NCBI GenBank assembly: GCA_024516155.1
Contig: JAJJXM010000009.1
Span: forward strand, 806,001 to 870,000
Reading direction: 5' to 3'
DNA length: 64,000 nucleotides
Source: Pyronema omphalodes
Taxonomy: Eukaryota > Ascomycota > Pezizomycetes > Pezizales > Pyronemataceae
Made by a program: the position numbers and the translations under genes. Below the pieces are notes generated by a model, which did not search any database, had not been told where the DNA came from, and was given only the letters and a program-made list of their open reading frames with translations. Positions 36,646 to 46,585 of the stretch are shown piece by piece (position 1 is the first letter of the stretch; the number at the start of each line of letters is the position of its first letter).

Positions 36646-38737
36646 CCAGGCAGCCAGAAGAGCAGTCTTATATGTTTCCCATCGAATCTGTTCCGGTTGC
36701 CACGGCTACCGGTTTTACCATCCCGCCATGTATTGCCGAAGTTTTTTTATTGCCGCCCGACAGCCAGAGGAGTTCACGTTTAAATTAATCTGAAATTACG
36801 TCATCACAGCTTTTAATAATAACGCTATACCGTATCAGGTAAATAACTAAAATATACCTGCTTATATAGTAAAAGGCGACTAAAAACCTTTAAATCACTT
36901 TCTGCAGACGCTATTCCATTTCAGGTGCGTACTAAAATATCTGCTTATAGTATTCTGATACCTGGTCGCTCTGGAAGTTTGTGAGGCGGGTTTAGATATT
37001 TATATACGAGGGTAATAAGTTTGGAATTGATTTTTTTTGTGGATATAAAGGAAAGGATGGTTGGAGATCAATGTTAAGAGACAACGCGTGGGGGATTTGG
37101 GTTGCTGATTCACAAGTGGTGCAGCGCATGCAACCAATTAGATAACTACCCTGCTTCCCCATAAAGTCCCTTCTGGCTAGTTATCACCGGTTGTTATTTC
37201 GAGTTAACTATTTGAGGAGCTCTATATATTCATACCGAGTTTCATGGAAACAAAGCCCATACAGTACATTCATACGCGGGTTTAGACCCTCCACATACAC
37301 ATCGCCATTGTCGGTCATCAATTTCATGTTGTCACGACAACGGCCCTAAATCCAAGTGCGCACCTATGCTTCCCTAAACTTCCCTTAGCCCAGCTCGGTG
37401 ACACACGCTATCGGGTCATGCTGCCGAAAGTTCGAACTTCGGGAGACCAACAAGTGCGCTAGGGTAACTCACTCATGAGCTGGCTTAGGAAGATGCGGAA
37501 GATGCTCGCTCAGCTCCTCATTCGACATAAACCGACAGCGCGATGCCGACCTTGCTGGATACTTAAGCGCTGTGCAAACGGGGTTGCGTGCTTTGTTACT
37601 TTATCTATCTATTTATCTATGTACCAAAAAGAAAAAGAAAAAAAAAGAAATATTTCCGTAAATGTTGAAAGTTGAAGTTGAAGTTGGCGTGATGTGATTT
37701 AATATTGCTGCTCTGATTGTTACAGAATCAGGTGAATAGAGTGCGTACGTAGATCGATCAAGCATTCAGTGTGTGTGGTGTAAAAGATAACGCTTCGCAC
37801 GCCTTCGTTCGCTTCAAGCCGAGGATTAGTCAAACACCATGTAGAAACCCCTCCCCGCTTGGGTCGTCCTTAGGCTCAGAAGGAGAAACAAGAGCGAGCA
37901 CGGAACTGAGACACCTCATCGCTTGTCTTGCCTATTACATAACAATGACATCCATCTCGGCTGCAGAGTAATCAGAAAATCACGTGCATTATGCTTGCTT
38001 GAAGCCTTGAACTGCTGCTTGAATCTGTGCTGCCTGTGGACCCGCGGGTAGTTGCACTATTTTGGGATACACTTGTCTGTACTGAGAACTCGGGTCTGTC
38101 TGTCTTCGAGCTTCGTCCTCAGGAATGCTTATGTTTCCCAGGCCTCAGCCTTACAGAGTACACGTATGTACGCGAATTTCGAGGTTTCGGTGACACGACG
38201 GCTGCTTTGAGAGATTTGATATGCACATACCAAAGTAGAAGGCTACCACACAACACTTATGCTTATTTGCTGCTGTGGTTTTGTAACATACTGCCGTTCA
38301 ATGCGGTGATGAGATGAAGGCTTATGGTACATACATCTAGGCGGTATCACGGGAATTCTAGTGTAGAATGGAAGGGGGATGCATTGACGATTATAGTGTT
38401 AATTGTGGTGCTGTTCTGTTATTGATTTTTTTTCTGCCTTTTTATCTTCACTTTATCTAACTTTGTTGAGCCTTCGAAACTGGTTTTTGACATTTTCTTC
38501 TCGATAAGCTTCGAGGGAGCCAATTTGTTGTCCAAAGCACCCGGGCTCAAGTCATCGGGTTGTTTGGAGCAGGTCGATAGAGGTGAGACACACATTGAGA
38601 TGGCAGGTTGCCGGTCGAACATTTGTCACGCATGTTTTGATGGAAAACGGAGGTAGCTGGTTTAAATTATTTTAAATGCAATATTGCTTTAATCATTTTA
38701 ACCCTTTATTTTATTTCAAAAAATTTACAATTCTTGT
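36646..38737. other. Spacer with a degenerate direct repeat
   Basis: Contains a degenerate direct repeat at 36822-36955, a tRNA T-arm-like motif near 37421-37439, and otherwise AT-rich sequence with no recognisable gene. Confidence 0.45.
36822..36955 (+). repeat. Pair of diverged direct repeats, 87-bp spacing
   Basis: Units starting at 36822 and about 36908 share the order ACGCTAT, TCAGGT, ACTAAAATAT, CTGCTTATA with short indels. They are roughly 50 bp each. Confidence 0.65.
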
Positions 38738-39352
38738 TTGTTTCCTTTCAGTGACGTTGTCGAAATAGTAGCAGCAGCACTCATTACCGCCCGTTGTGCC
38801 TGCTCCTACTATTCCCTCATCTCTACCATCCCTACTTCCACCTCCATCACTCAACCCCCCCCCCCCCCCCCCCCCCCAGCCCAGCCCAGCCCACCAGCAT
38901 CGCCGTGTACCACCTCTGCTACCACGACAAAGCCAAACCGCTTGCTAGCAACGAAAGCAATCCTCTAACCGCTCTTACCTCCCCCACCAACCATCATCAC
39001 CTCCCGCTACGAGAGCAACCACCCAGTGCTCCTTCTCACTTCCTTGCTCACGGCCTACACGTTACTTTGCTGGCCGGCCATGCGAGTATTGCGCGCCTGA
39101 AATCCTACAAAAATCGGCTGCTGCACCTACCATACCTCGATCGGCGCCCGAACAACTCCCTGTCCGACGTCAATCTTTCAACACCGACTGGTCTGCCGAC
39201 ACGGCCATTAACGACATACTACTTGAAAGAGAACCGTACCACACCTCGGTGGGAAGAGGAAACGCGAAGGAACATCGTCACAATTACCCAAGGAACACCA
39301 CCTCCAAACTCCCTGTCTCCTTTGGAACTTTGTTTGTGATACCCGCTCTACC
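38738..39352. other. Promoter and leader of the AF4/Ebp1-like gene
   Basis: Pyrimidine- and CCA-rich sequence typical of a long fungal 5' leader, with a 23-C run at 38855-38877. A long open frame on the plus strand here has a low-complexity composition and no homology cue, so it is not called. Confidence 0.45.
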
Positions 39353-41681
39353 ATGGCCAACGCCGTCGCCGTCGCTACAGGCCACGACGACTTCGGGGTC
39401 CGTCTCCAGAAGCTAAACCTCCCCGTGAAGCCCTATCTTATGGACAACGTGGAGAGGCACTGCGACAGACACCGAGATTACAGCATCTGCTTCTGCTACG
39501 AGTACACCACACTGCTTGATCGGCCCGACTACTCGTACAAATACTTGCAGGATAGTCCCGAGCCGGAAATGAGAACGCCCAAGAGCACGAATGGTAATGT
39601 GACGACGAAGAAGAAGTTTACTTTGGGTGATTACTCCAAAGGAAAGATTATTTCTACTCCAAAGTCTGAGCAAAAGAGCTCGGAGCCGTCCCCCAGTAAC
39701 GCGAACAACGCGCCAGCAAGAAACGGGCTACCCCCGATTCCACAACCATCAACTGTGAAACTGGAGGCAAAGACCTCAACATCTCATACAAGCACTCCCG
39801 CGGCAAGCAAAACGAGTAAAGAAACGCCAACCAACTCGGCACGATCAACGAAAGCTCTACTTCCGGTAAAGAGGTACAAAAACTTTACCCTCCTGCCCTT
39901 TAGAGTTTGAGGTAGCTAATACGGTGTTCGTCTACGCGCAGAACTGCAGATAACCCTGTTGAGTCGATGAAACAATCTACAAAGATGTCGGGAGCAGAGG
40001 CGTCGCGCTCGAACAAGCGCCCGCGACTATCGTCGCCTCCTCCTCCTACCACGAATAAGCTTCCTCCACCTCCGGCTCGCCGTCATCTATCTCCACCACC
40101 ATCGCGGCGCAGCCCCCCTCCCCGGAGTCGTACTCCGCCACGACGGTCCCCTCCTCGGAGCGCGCCTACACCACCGCGCCTCGTTCTACCCCCGATGCTC
40201 AGCCCTACTTTACCAAAGTTTATAGAAGATGCGCTGGCAGCAATGGAAGAGTTAGATGATGAAGTAAGCTCGAATAAGCCGAGTCGCGATCGGGAAACAT
40301 CAAATGGGGTTGGGCGGAAACGGTCAGAAAGCATCAAGAAGCCTCCTAGCACATCATCGCATGCACTCGCCTCCCCCGGCAGGACGCTACCCAAAAAGCC
40401 ACAAACAGCTTTTACAGCTTCGAAAACAAGCGGGAAGCGCCCATTAAGTCCGACAGATACTAAATCAACTATGGCTTCAAAATACCCGACTCCAAAACAA
40501 GAGAGTTGTATTGTCAAGTGGAGAATTAAAAAGAAGAATGAGCTTCAATTGTTGTTGAAAATGAAGCCTTGCCCAACCGCAGCTTATATTCCTCCTACCG
40601 CCAAGCATAAGGCTACTACAGGTACCATAACTGCATCAAAGGGGAAACAAGCTGTAAATAGGTCACCTGCATTTAAATCCCCGGTTACGAAGCGCGAACG
40701 CGAAGCTCTTACGCCACCCCCAAAGAAGAGTAGCTCAGCCGATAAAAAGTACGAACTTACCAACGGGGATGTTAATACACCATCCCTGGGTCGGGAGGCA
40801 CGAAACAGCGCCCACTCAACGACCAATGGCACGACGGATACAAGTGAATTGTATTCCGAGGGCGAAAGGTATTTCTTCTCTGAAGTTAATTTCAAAATCA
40901 CGAAGCACTAATCAATTATATAGATTCTCCGCAATTGGAAAAGCCCTGAAACACGAAGGAGAACAAATTCTTAAACGAATTGAACACGACCAGGACAATG
41001 CAAAGGAATTAAAGAAGTCACTATGTTTATTAGTCGATTCCTGCATGTGTTTCTGTCTCGCCTTCTCCGTTCATGATCGCATACGCTTAATTGAAGGAAA
41101 AACTGCAAGAACTGGGCACTGGAGTACATGGCCTGCACTATCCGGCTTCGTTAGTGATAGGGCAAAAAGTTTGCAGAATTATGAGTTATACGGGTTTATG
41201 TATGATTTCCCCGGCTAAAGTTATCGAAAGATCAACAGTTACTAATACCTTAAATAGAAAGCTCCTAGAAGCAATAGTTCGCCAACACGATTATGAGCGA
41301 GAGCTCATAAACACCATCAAATGGCTCCCTCCGGACTCCAACGCCACCAAAGAAGAGCGCAACCAATACATGGGTGTTAAGAATCAACTCCGTGTCAGCC
41401 ATGAAAGATTGAAATTCGCATGGCATGAAGGAATGAAATATCTTAACGTAGAAGATATGAAAGATAAATTCAAACTTTCTTTTGGGGGAAGAACAACGAA
41501 ATGGATAGAACCACAGCAACCCCCGAAAACTATCGGGAAGTACAAACAGCCGTATCAATTGCCGTTTCATAGATATACCACCCCGCTTGAAGCTATTAAT
41601 TTTGGGAGAAAGTTTCTCGAGGAGTGGGCTGAGAAGAATGGTTTGGTGTATACTAGTAGGTTGAAAGAGTTATTAGTGTAA
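39353..41681 (+). CDS. Low-complexity nuclear protein with C-terminal helical domain; possible AF4/Ebp1-type elongation scaffold
   Basis: Four exons give 715 aa: 39353-39873, 39942-40868, 40924-41199 and 41258-41681. The last intron (gtatga, tactaatacc branch, aatag) is a strong fungal intron. Residues 1-60 are a compact conserved-looking head (DDFGVRLQKLNLPVKPYLMD, several Cys). About 60-480 is Ser/Pro/Lys-rich and disordered, with a PPRRSPPRS stretch and the short motif MLSPTLPKFIEDALAAMEEL at about 240-260. The region from about 483 to the end is helical (KALKHEGEQILKRIEHDQDN ... KLLEAIVRQHDYERELINTI). From memory, this order fits fungal relatives of AFF4, such as S. pombe Ebp1, whose C-terminal homology domain scaffolds ELL/EAF. 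That is inference. That the locus is a real gene is more certain than its function. Confidence 0.65.
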
Positions 41682-43740
41682 GGCATCACTCGGGTGGGGG
41701 GATTAGGGTGAAGGAAACAGGGCAAGCTAGAGTGACGAAAGCTGGAGGGCGGGAAAATTCGAGAGGCACGAAGATGAAACAGCACAGGGAAATGGATTGG
41801 GTATTAAAGGGGTATTTTGAGCGGAGAAAGTTCAAAGCGCAAATCTGGGGTGATGTGCAATTTCTTCCCTTGTTTTTTTTTTTCATTTTTTTTTTTTTTT
41901 GAAATACTTTTGGCGCAAAAGAGGCGTTAACGTTTGTGTATACCGGGGCGTGTTTTTTTGTTTTTATTTTGCTGTTAACTGTATTGTCTTTTCTATCTTC
42001 ATTGTTGTGTTTTTTTTTTTTTTGCTATATTTTGCGGCATTTGTTTGCTCTTTGCTTCTTTTTGCTTTGATTTTGCTTTGGCTTTGCGTTAAGGAACCCC
42101 TCTACCTCCATCCCTCTTGCAATGGTCTATGGTCTTGTTACGATCTGAATCCGATGAATCTGAATCTGAATCTGACTTTGACTCTGACTTTGACTTTGAC
42201 TTATCTTATTTTTTGTTTTTTTTTTGGTTTGTTTTTGTTTGTAGCCTATATTTCATCCCGTTTCATCATTACTTATTCCTCATCCTTATTCCTCATCCTC
42301 ATCCTCATCCTCATCCTCATCCTCATCCTTATCCTTATCCTTATCTTTATTCTTTTTATTTTTCTTATTCCCTTTCTGTTTTATTTTGCTTTACTACTGT
42401 TTTTTTCCGAATATGCAAAATGCAAGCAGCACAGCGATTTAGGCGTTTTTTCTGTCATGAATGTTATTTGATTTTTTGATTTTTTTGTTATGAATGCCTT
42501 TTTGAGTTGAGTTTAGTTGAGTTTTGAAGATGCGTTGTATTAGGCTTATTTTTTTATTGGTTGGTTGATTGGTTGGTTGGGGGTATAGTAGTGCTTAATT
42601 GGTATCTTGGTATTTGGACGCTTGGATTAAAATAGGAGGGACGGTGGGTGGATTGGTGGAGGCTTTGAGAATGGGCGGATTTGGGAGGGGGGGGGGGGGG
42701 GCAAGGGAAAGGGGAATCATGAATGAAAGATGATTACTGGTTGTAGATAGGGTTTTTTGCATAGGAATAGGAATCGAATGGGACTGAAATTGGAATCGAA
42801 TGAGGATTGGTTATGGAATGTGACAATTTGAAGATGTGAAAACTGGAGATGTGAAGATATGAAAGATAATAAACGAAATGCGTAATAAAATAAAGCCTTT
42901 AACACAAAGTTACAAATAAACGCATACACAGTTTCCAGAAGATGCAACTCAACATAAAATTAAACTTGCAAATTCAACTCTGACTGAGGAAACCTCCTTG
43001 GATATGTATCTGTATCCTGGTACATATATGTGTCTGCGCGCGTGGCATGGCATGGTCATCTATGAAAATCCAAAAAAAAAAAAAATTAAAAATTAAAAAA
43101 AATGGATTCCATGTAGATAACCAAAAACCTGATACAGACAATCTAATGTCACAATAGAGAGGAGTAACGTAGGTTAAGGTTTATTTCGATGACAGTCTGC
43201 CTATTCATGTTTTTGGATATTGATTCAAATTTCATAAGAGGGGAAGGTGGATGAGTCTTCGAGGTCTTGGTTATTATATTGTAATTAAAATTAAAATTAA
43301 AATAAATCTAATAGAATCAAAGAAATAAATATATATATCGGAACTAAGGGGTCCGGAGTCAAGTAAGCTAAATGGGTTTCAACCATCCCCCCCCCCCCCC
43401 CCTTCCCCCCTAAAAAAATGGAAAAAAAAAATTCAAGAAAAGACAACATATATATCATACACCTACTCTATAGTTACCATAAGACTCAAAAAATAATAAT
43501 AACCGGGATTGTAGGATTCAGTTGCTTAATGGATCGGGTTGAAAGTTTCGGAGTGGTTAACTCATGTTATACACAACGGAGTTCTCTATAGTTATGTCTG
43601 AGATGATGAGTTACTCGCGCTACTTACTGAATCATACGCTAACTGAGGCCTAAAAGGCCCATGCAGGGCTAAAACCACTACTTGTTGAGAGGGAATGAAG
43701 GTGGGGCTTGGGGTGTGATGGAATGACGGGTGTACACCAT
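41682..43740. other. Pyrimidine-rich and simple-repeat spacer
   Basis: T-rich 3' flank of the AF4/Ebp1-like gene, with hexamer-type CTCATC repeats at 42268-42345 and G/C runs at 42687-42701 and 43387-43402. No gene is seen. Confidence 0.55.
42268..42345 (+). repeat. CTCATC/CTTATC hexamer tract
   Basis: Tandem ATCCTC-type hexamers grading into ATCCTT units at the edges. Confidence 0.85.
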
Positions 43741-43749
43741 TATGAAAAT

Positions 43750-43962
43750 GCGTACAGGGCTCCAGGACATACCGACGAGAAGAGCAGAAATGGAGAATGA
43801 ATGGAGAGGGGGACTACAACCCGACAATGATGGACCGCTCCGGGGCGTTCCCGGTGACTCCTGAGGTAACTCTCAGGAGTTAGCAATGTAAATACATTAG
43901 TTAGTCTCCGCCATAACCTTAGGGTTAGATGCGTGTATGAAATAAAAAAAAAAAAAAAAACC
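43750..43962 (+). mobile_element. Probable retroelement 3' end with A-tail (copy 1)
   Basis: Shares an ordered set of blocks with 62205-62412: ACAGGRCTCCA, CGACGAGAA, a GGGGCG-CCC block, GAGGTAAC/AAGGTAAC and CATAACCTTA. It ends in a run of 17 A. The A-tail and diverged second copy suggest a 5'-truncated non-LTR element or SINE. It ends about 56 bp before the 5S gene. No coding domain is visible, so the class is inferred. Confidence 0.5.
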
Positions 43963-44018
43963 ATTATGAAATGCTATATTATGTATGCTATATAGTATAT
44001 AACAACAATTGATAAATA

Positions 44019-44136
44019 GCTACGGTCATAGAATCATGAATACAACGCATCCCGTCCGCTCTGCGCTATTTAAGCATGATATCGTCCGGCTAGTACTGTC
44101 GTGGGTGACCAGACGGGAATCCCGGATACTGTAGTT
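44019..44136 (+). rRNA. 5S ribosomal RNA gene (copy 1)
   Basis: A 118-nt sequence with the 5S architecture. The terminal helix pairs CTACGGT with ACTGTAG. CATCCCGTCCGCTCTGC is the 5S loop B/helix III region. The internal control region is AAGCATGATATCGTCCGG with GTGGGTGACC. A TATA-like tatagtatataa lies about 25-30 bp upstream and a T-run follows. It is a lone gene far from any rDNA, as typical of dispersed 5S genes in filamentous ascomycetes. It differs from the copy at 63145 by one base. Confidence 0.96.
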
Positions 44137-44441
44137 CTTTTTGTAAAGCCCGTCTTTTCAGTTTACTATTGTTCTTTCTATCAACGAACTTCCTTTTTAT
44201 TTCATTGCACAGGGGGGGGGGGGGGGGTCGAGATGTTTTATTTTTCAATATGCCTTAGCGGATGGTGCGATATATTCTAATGCTTCTCGCCAGGTGATAA
44301 TGATGGTGGAAACGGTATCAATTCGTCTTCCTCATAACTTGGCATAAAACCGTAAAACATGACAAAAAACACGCTTTTATCTTGACCCCCCCCCCCCCCC
44401 CCCCCCCAACACCCGCTCCCTCCATCAATCAATTACCCCTT

Positions 44442-45616
44442 CTAAACCCCCATTCTTCTTCCCAGCGCCTTCTCTACCACTCTTCTTCCAGCCTCCCCCT
44501 CCAATTCTCCCTCCTCTTCACATGCCGCCTCATAAGCTACATTCAACATCTCCTCATCAACCCTCAAATTATGCCTAACAAGCGCCTTGACACAACCTCC
44601 GACTCTTGCAATCTCCCTTCTTGTAGCTTCTCCAATGAAATCATTCTTATCACTGTAAATTGCTTCCGAAGCCTCCTCTTCTAATCTTGTCACGGACCCA
44701 GTTTGTCCTTCTTTAATCACAGGAACTGGTTTCTGGGAAATCCATACCATTCCATTAACACCCAATACCACATCAATTTCGCCGGCTCCAAAGGCTCCTT
44801 GGATTGTAAGAACTTGGGATCTGGACCGCTGGATTCCTCGTGATGATACTCGGCATAGGTATCCGTTACGAAGTTTTCCGTATTTTAGGGAGCGTGTGTG
44901 GAGAGAGGCACTGCCGTCTTGGAAGAGGGATTGAACTTCGGCGACTAGGAGATCACCCTCGGAGAAGAAGGTTCGGATTTGGAGCTCGTCGGTGGAGGTG
45001 CGTTTACGCAAGATACCACCGGGGAGGTTGATGGAGGAGAGGAGGAGAACGGCGGTTTGGTGGGAGGCAATGTCGACTTTCCAACGTTTGGTTTGGACCT
45101 GGGGTGGGGTTAGTCAGGGAACTGCGTTGGAAAAAGAAATAAAAGGGGATAGATAAGAATGCGGAGGAGCAATAGACAGATCAAAGGTAGAGAATAATTT
45201 CCGTTGAGAACTTCAGTTACGTCCAAAATCATGCTCCTTGCCCACTTCCGCTCTCCTCCCACCACCTTGTAGATTAAACTCACCTCCACAATCCGCCCTA
45301 CTACTAAATCTCCAATCTCGGGCTGATACCTAGATCTAAGAGCCTTTACAGACAGCAACTTATTAACCTTCATAACCTGTCCCGCAACCGTCGCCACAAT
45401 CCCGTCATTCTCATCTAGATAGGTTCCATGACCCCTCATCCACTGGGGATCAGTTGTGACCGTTTCTCCAGGGGTGACAATGCTGATTGCTCCAGCAGTT
45501 CTCTTGGGGTCGGTATTCATAGAAATATCGCCATCTTCATCGATATTATCGGAGGTGAGAGCAGCGTAGGAAGCCAATGACGGAGGAAGCGATGGAGCTG
45601 TAATTGCGAACGGCAT
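44442..45616 (-). CDS. RRP4: Exosome complex subunit RRP4
   Basis: Two exons, 45284-45616 and 44442-45098 (complement), give 329 aa. RRP4 is one of the three RNA-binding cap proteins of the nine-subunit exosome core, which serves 3'-5' RNA processing and decay in nucleus and cytoplasm. The N-terminal domain includes IVTPGETVTTDPQWMRGHGT. The S1 domain follows (VNKLLSVKALRSRYQPEIGDLVVGRIVE, joined by splicing to VQTKRWKVDIAS). INLPGGILRKRTSTDEL is the family signature. A C-terminal KH domain carries GVNGMVWI. The length lies between human (293) and yeast (359). The 185-nt intron separates the two halves of the S1 domain and has GTGAGT and CCCAG ends. Confidence 0.95.
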
Positions 45617-46207
45617 TATGGCGATCTGTGTGTGTGGTTTCTGGTTCGTAACTTTGCAACTTAACTCCGCGAGAAAGTTGGATGTGGTAGAGAGGTCGCG
45701 GTTGGTGTCGGGCGTCGGGCGTCGCGATAGGTGTGAACGTCGAAAAATCTGGGGTGACGTGTAGCGCGGATAAGGTTGCAGTGCAGATAGCGTCCGTGGA
45801 ATGCACGCGCCTGACCCTGGGCTTTGCGCTAACTAGGTACGGAGCGATGTTCGTGTGCGGCTGTGATGGGATACAGCCTACAGGAGACTTGGGGATTTAC
45901 GATGACTGCAGCAGATGCGAGACATAATGCTTGGTTGAAGATGGACAATTGGCGGAGAATTATGGGGCTTGTTACTGGCTTTTTGGATTCAGAGAAAAAG
46001 AAAGAATAGGCTAATCAGGCTTGGTGTTACTTGATTTATTGCAGTAATAGAACAAAACCTAAGGAACGGTACGTAAACGAAGTAACGATGTATGGTACGG
46101 AACTTTGAATTAGAAATTAGGTACAGTGATAATTGCTATTTATGCTAACCGAGATCAATAAGACATCTTCTTTTTCAAAATTAACAGACAGCCTGCCGTA
46201 TACCCCC
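45617..46207. other. RRP4 upstream region
   Basis: Promoter and leader of RRP4, then AT-rich sequence. No gene is seen. Confidence 0.5.
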
Positions 46208-46585
46208 TTACATGATGATATTCATCAAAAAATCCACAATATCATCATACTCCTCGATGTCTTTAAACCAATACCCAAAATTTTCCGCTCCCTCATGCTC
46301 CCTCCATACCTGTTTCATACCACGCTTTCCCTAGATTTCCGCCGCCTGTTCTCCGTACCCAATGTGAACGAATTTGTCATCCGCCCCATGAGCGAAAAAC
46401 GGTAGAGTCTTCGAAACCATCTTCATGCTCTCCAAATCCTTGTCAAAACGGATCTTCCACATCAATGGCAGGAATGGCATTGTCCACCCCCTCCCGGACC
46501 CAATGACGTTCTGCGCAGAAGTCTCAAACGGCATCCACACATTGATGACAATAAATCCTCCACGCCTTTTCTTATAGGGTATCAC
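46208..46585 (-). pseudogene. Acyl-protein thioesterase/carboxylesterase pseudogene (5'-truncated)
   Basis: The minus-strand frame reads GGFIVINVWMPFE, then LPFFAHGADDKFVHIGYGEQAAE, an in-frame TAG at 46331-46333, and on in the same frame as GKRGMKQVWREHEGAENFGYWFKD and EEYDDIVDFLMNI to a TAA at 46208. The order matches the C-terminal half of the alpha/beta-hydrolase acyl-protein thioesterase family: GGFxxxSxWxPF, HGxxDxxV with the catalytic Asp, then GxGHW with the catalytic His and a final DIVxFL helix. The stop, the loss of the GHW His and the absence of the GxSxG nucleophile half upstream mark it as dead. No functional parent is seen in this window. Confidence 0.7.

Noticed and set aside
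38794..39339. 181-codon plus-strand frame before the AF4/Ebp1-like gene
   Set aside because: Runs through a 23-C homopolymer and low-complexity leader and ends 13 bp before the real start. Treated as 5' untranslated sequence.
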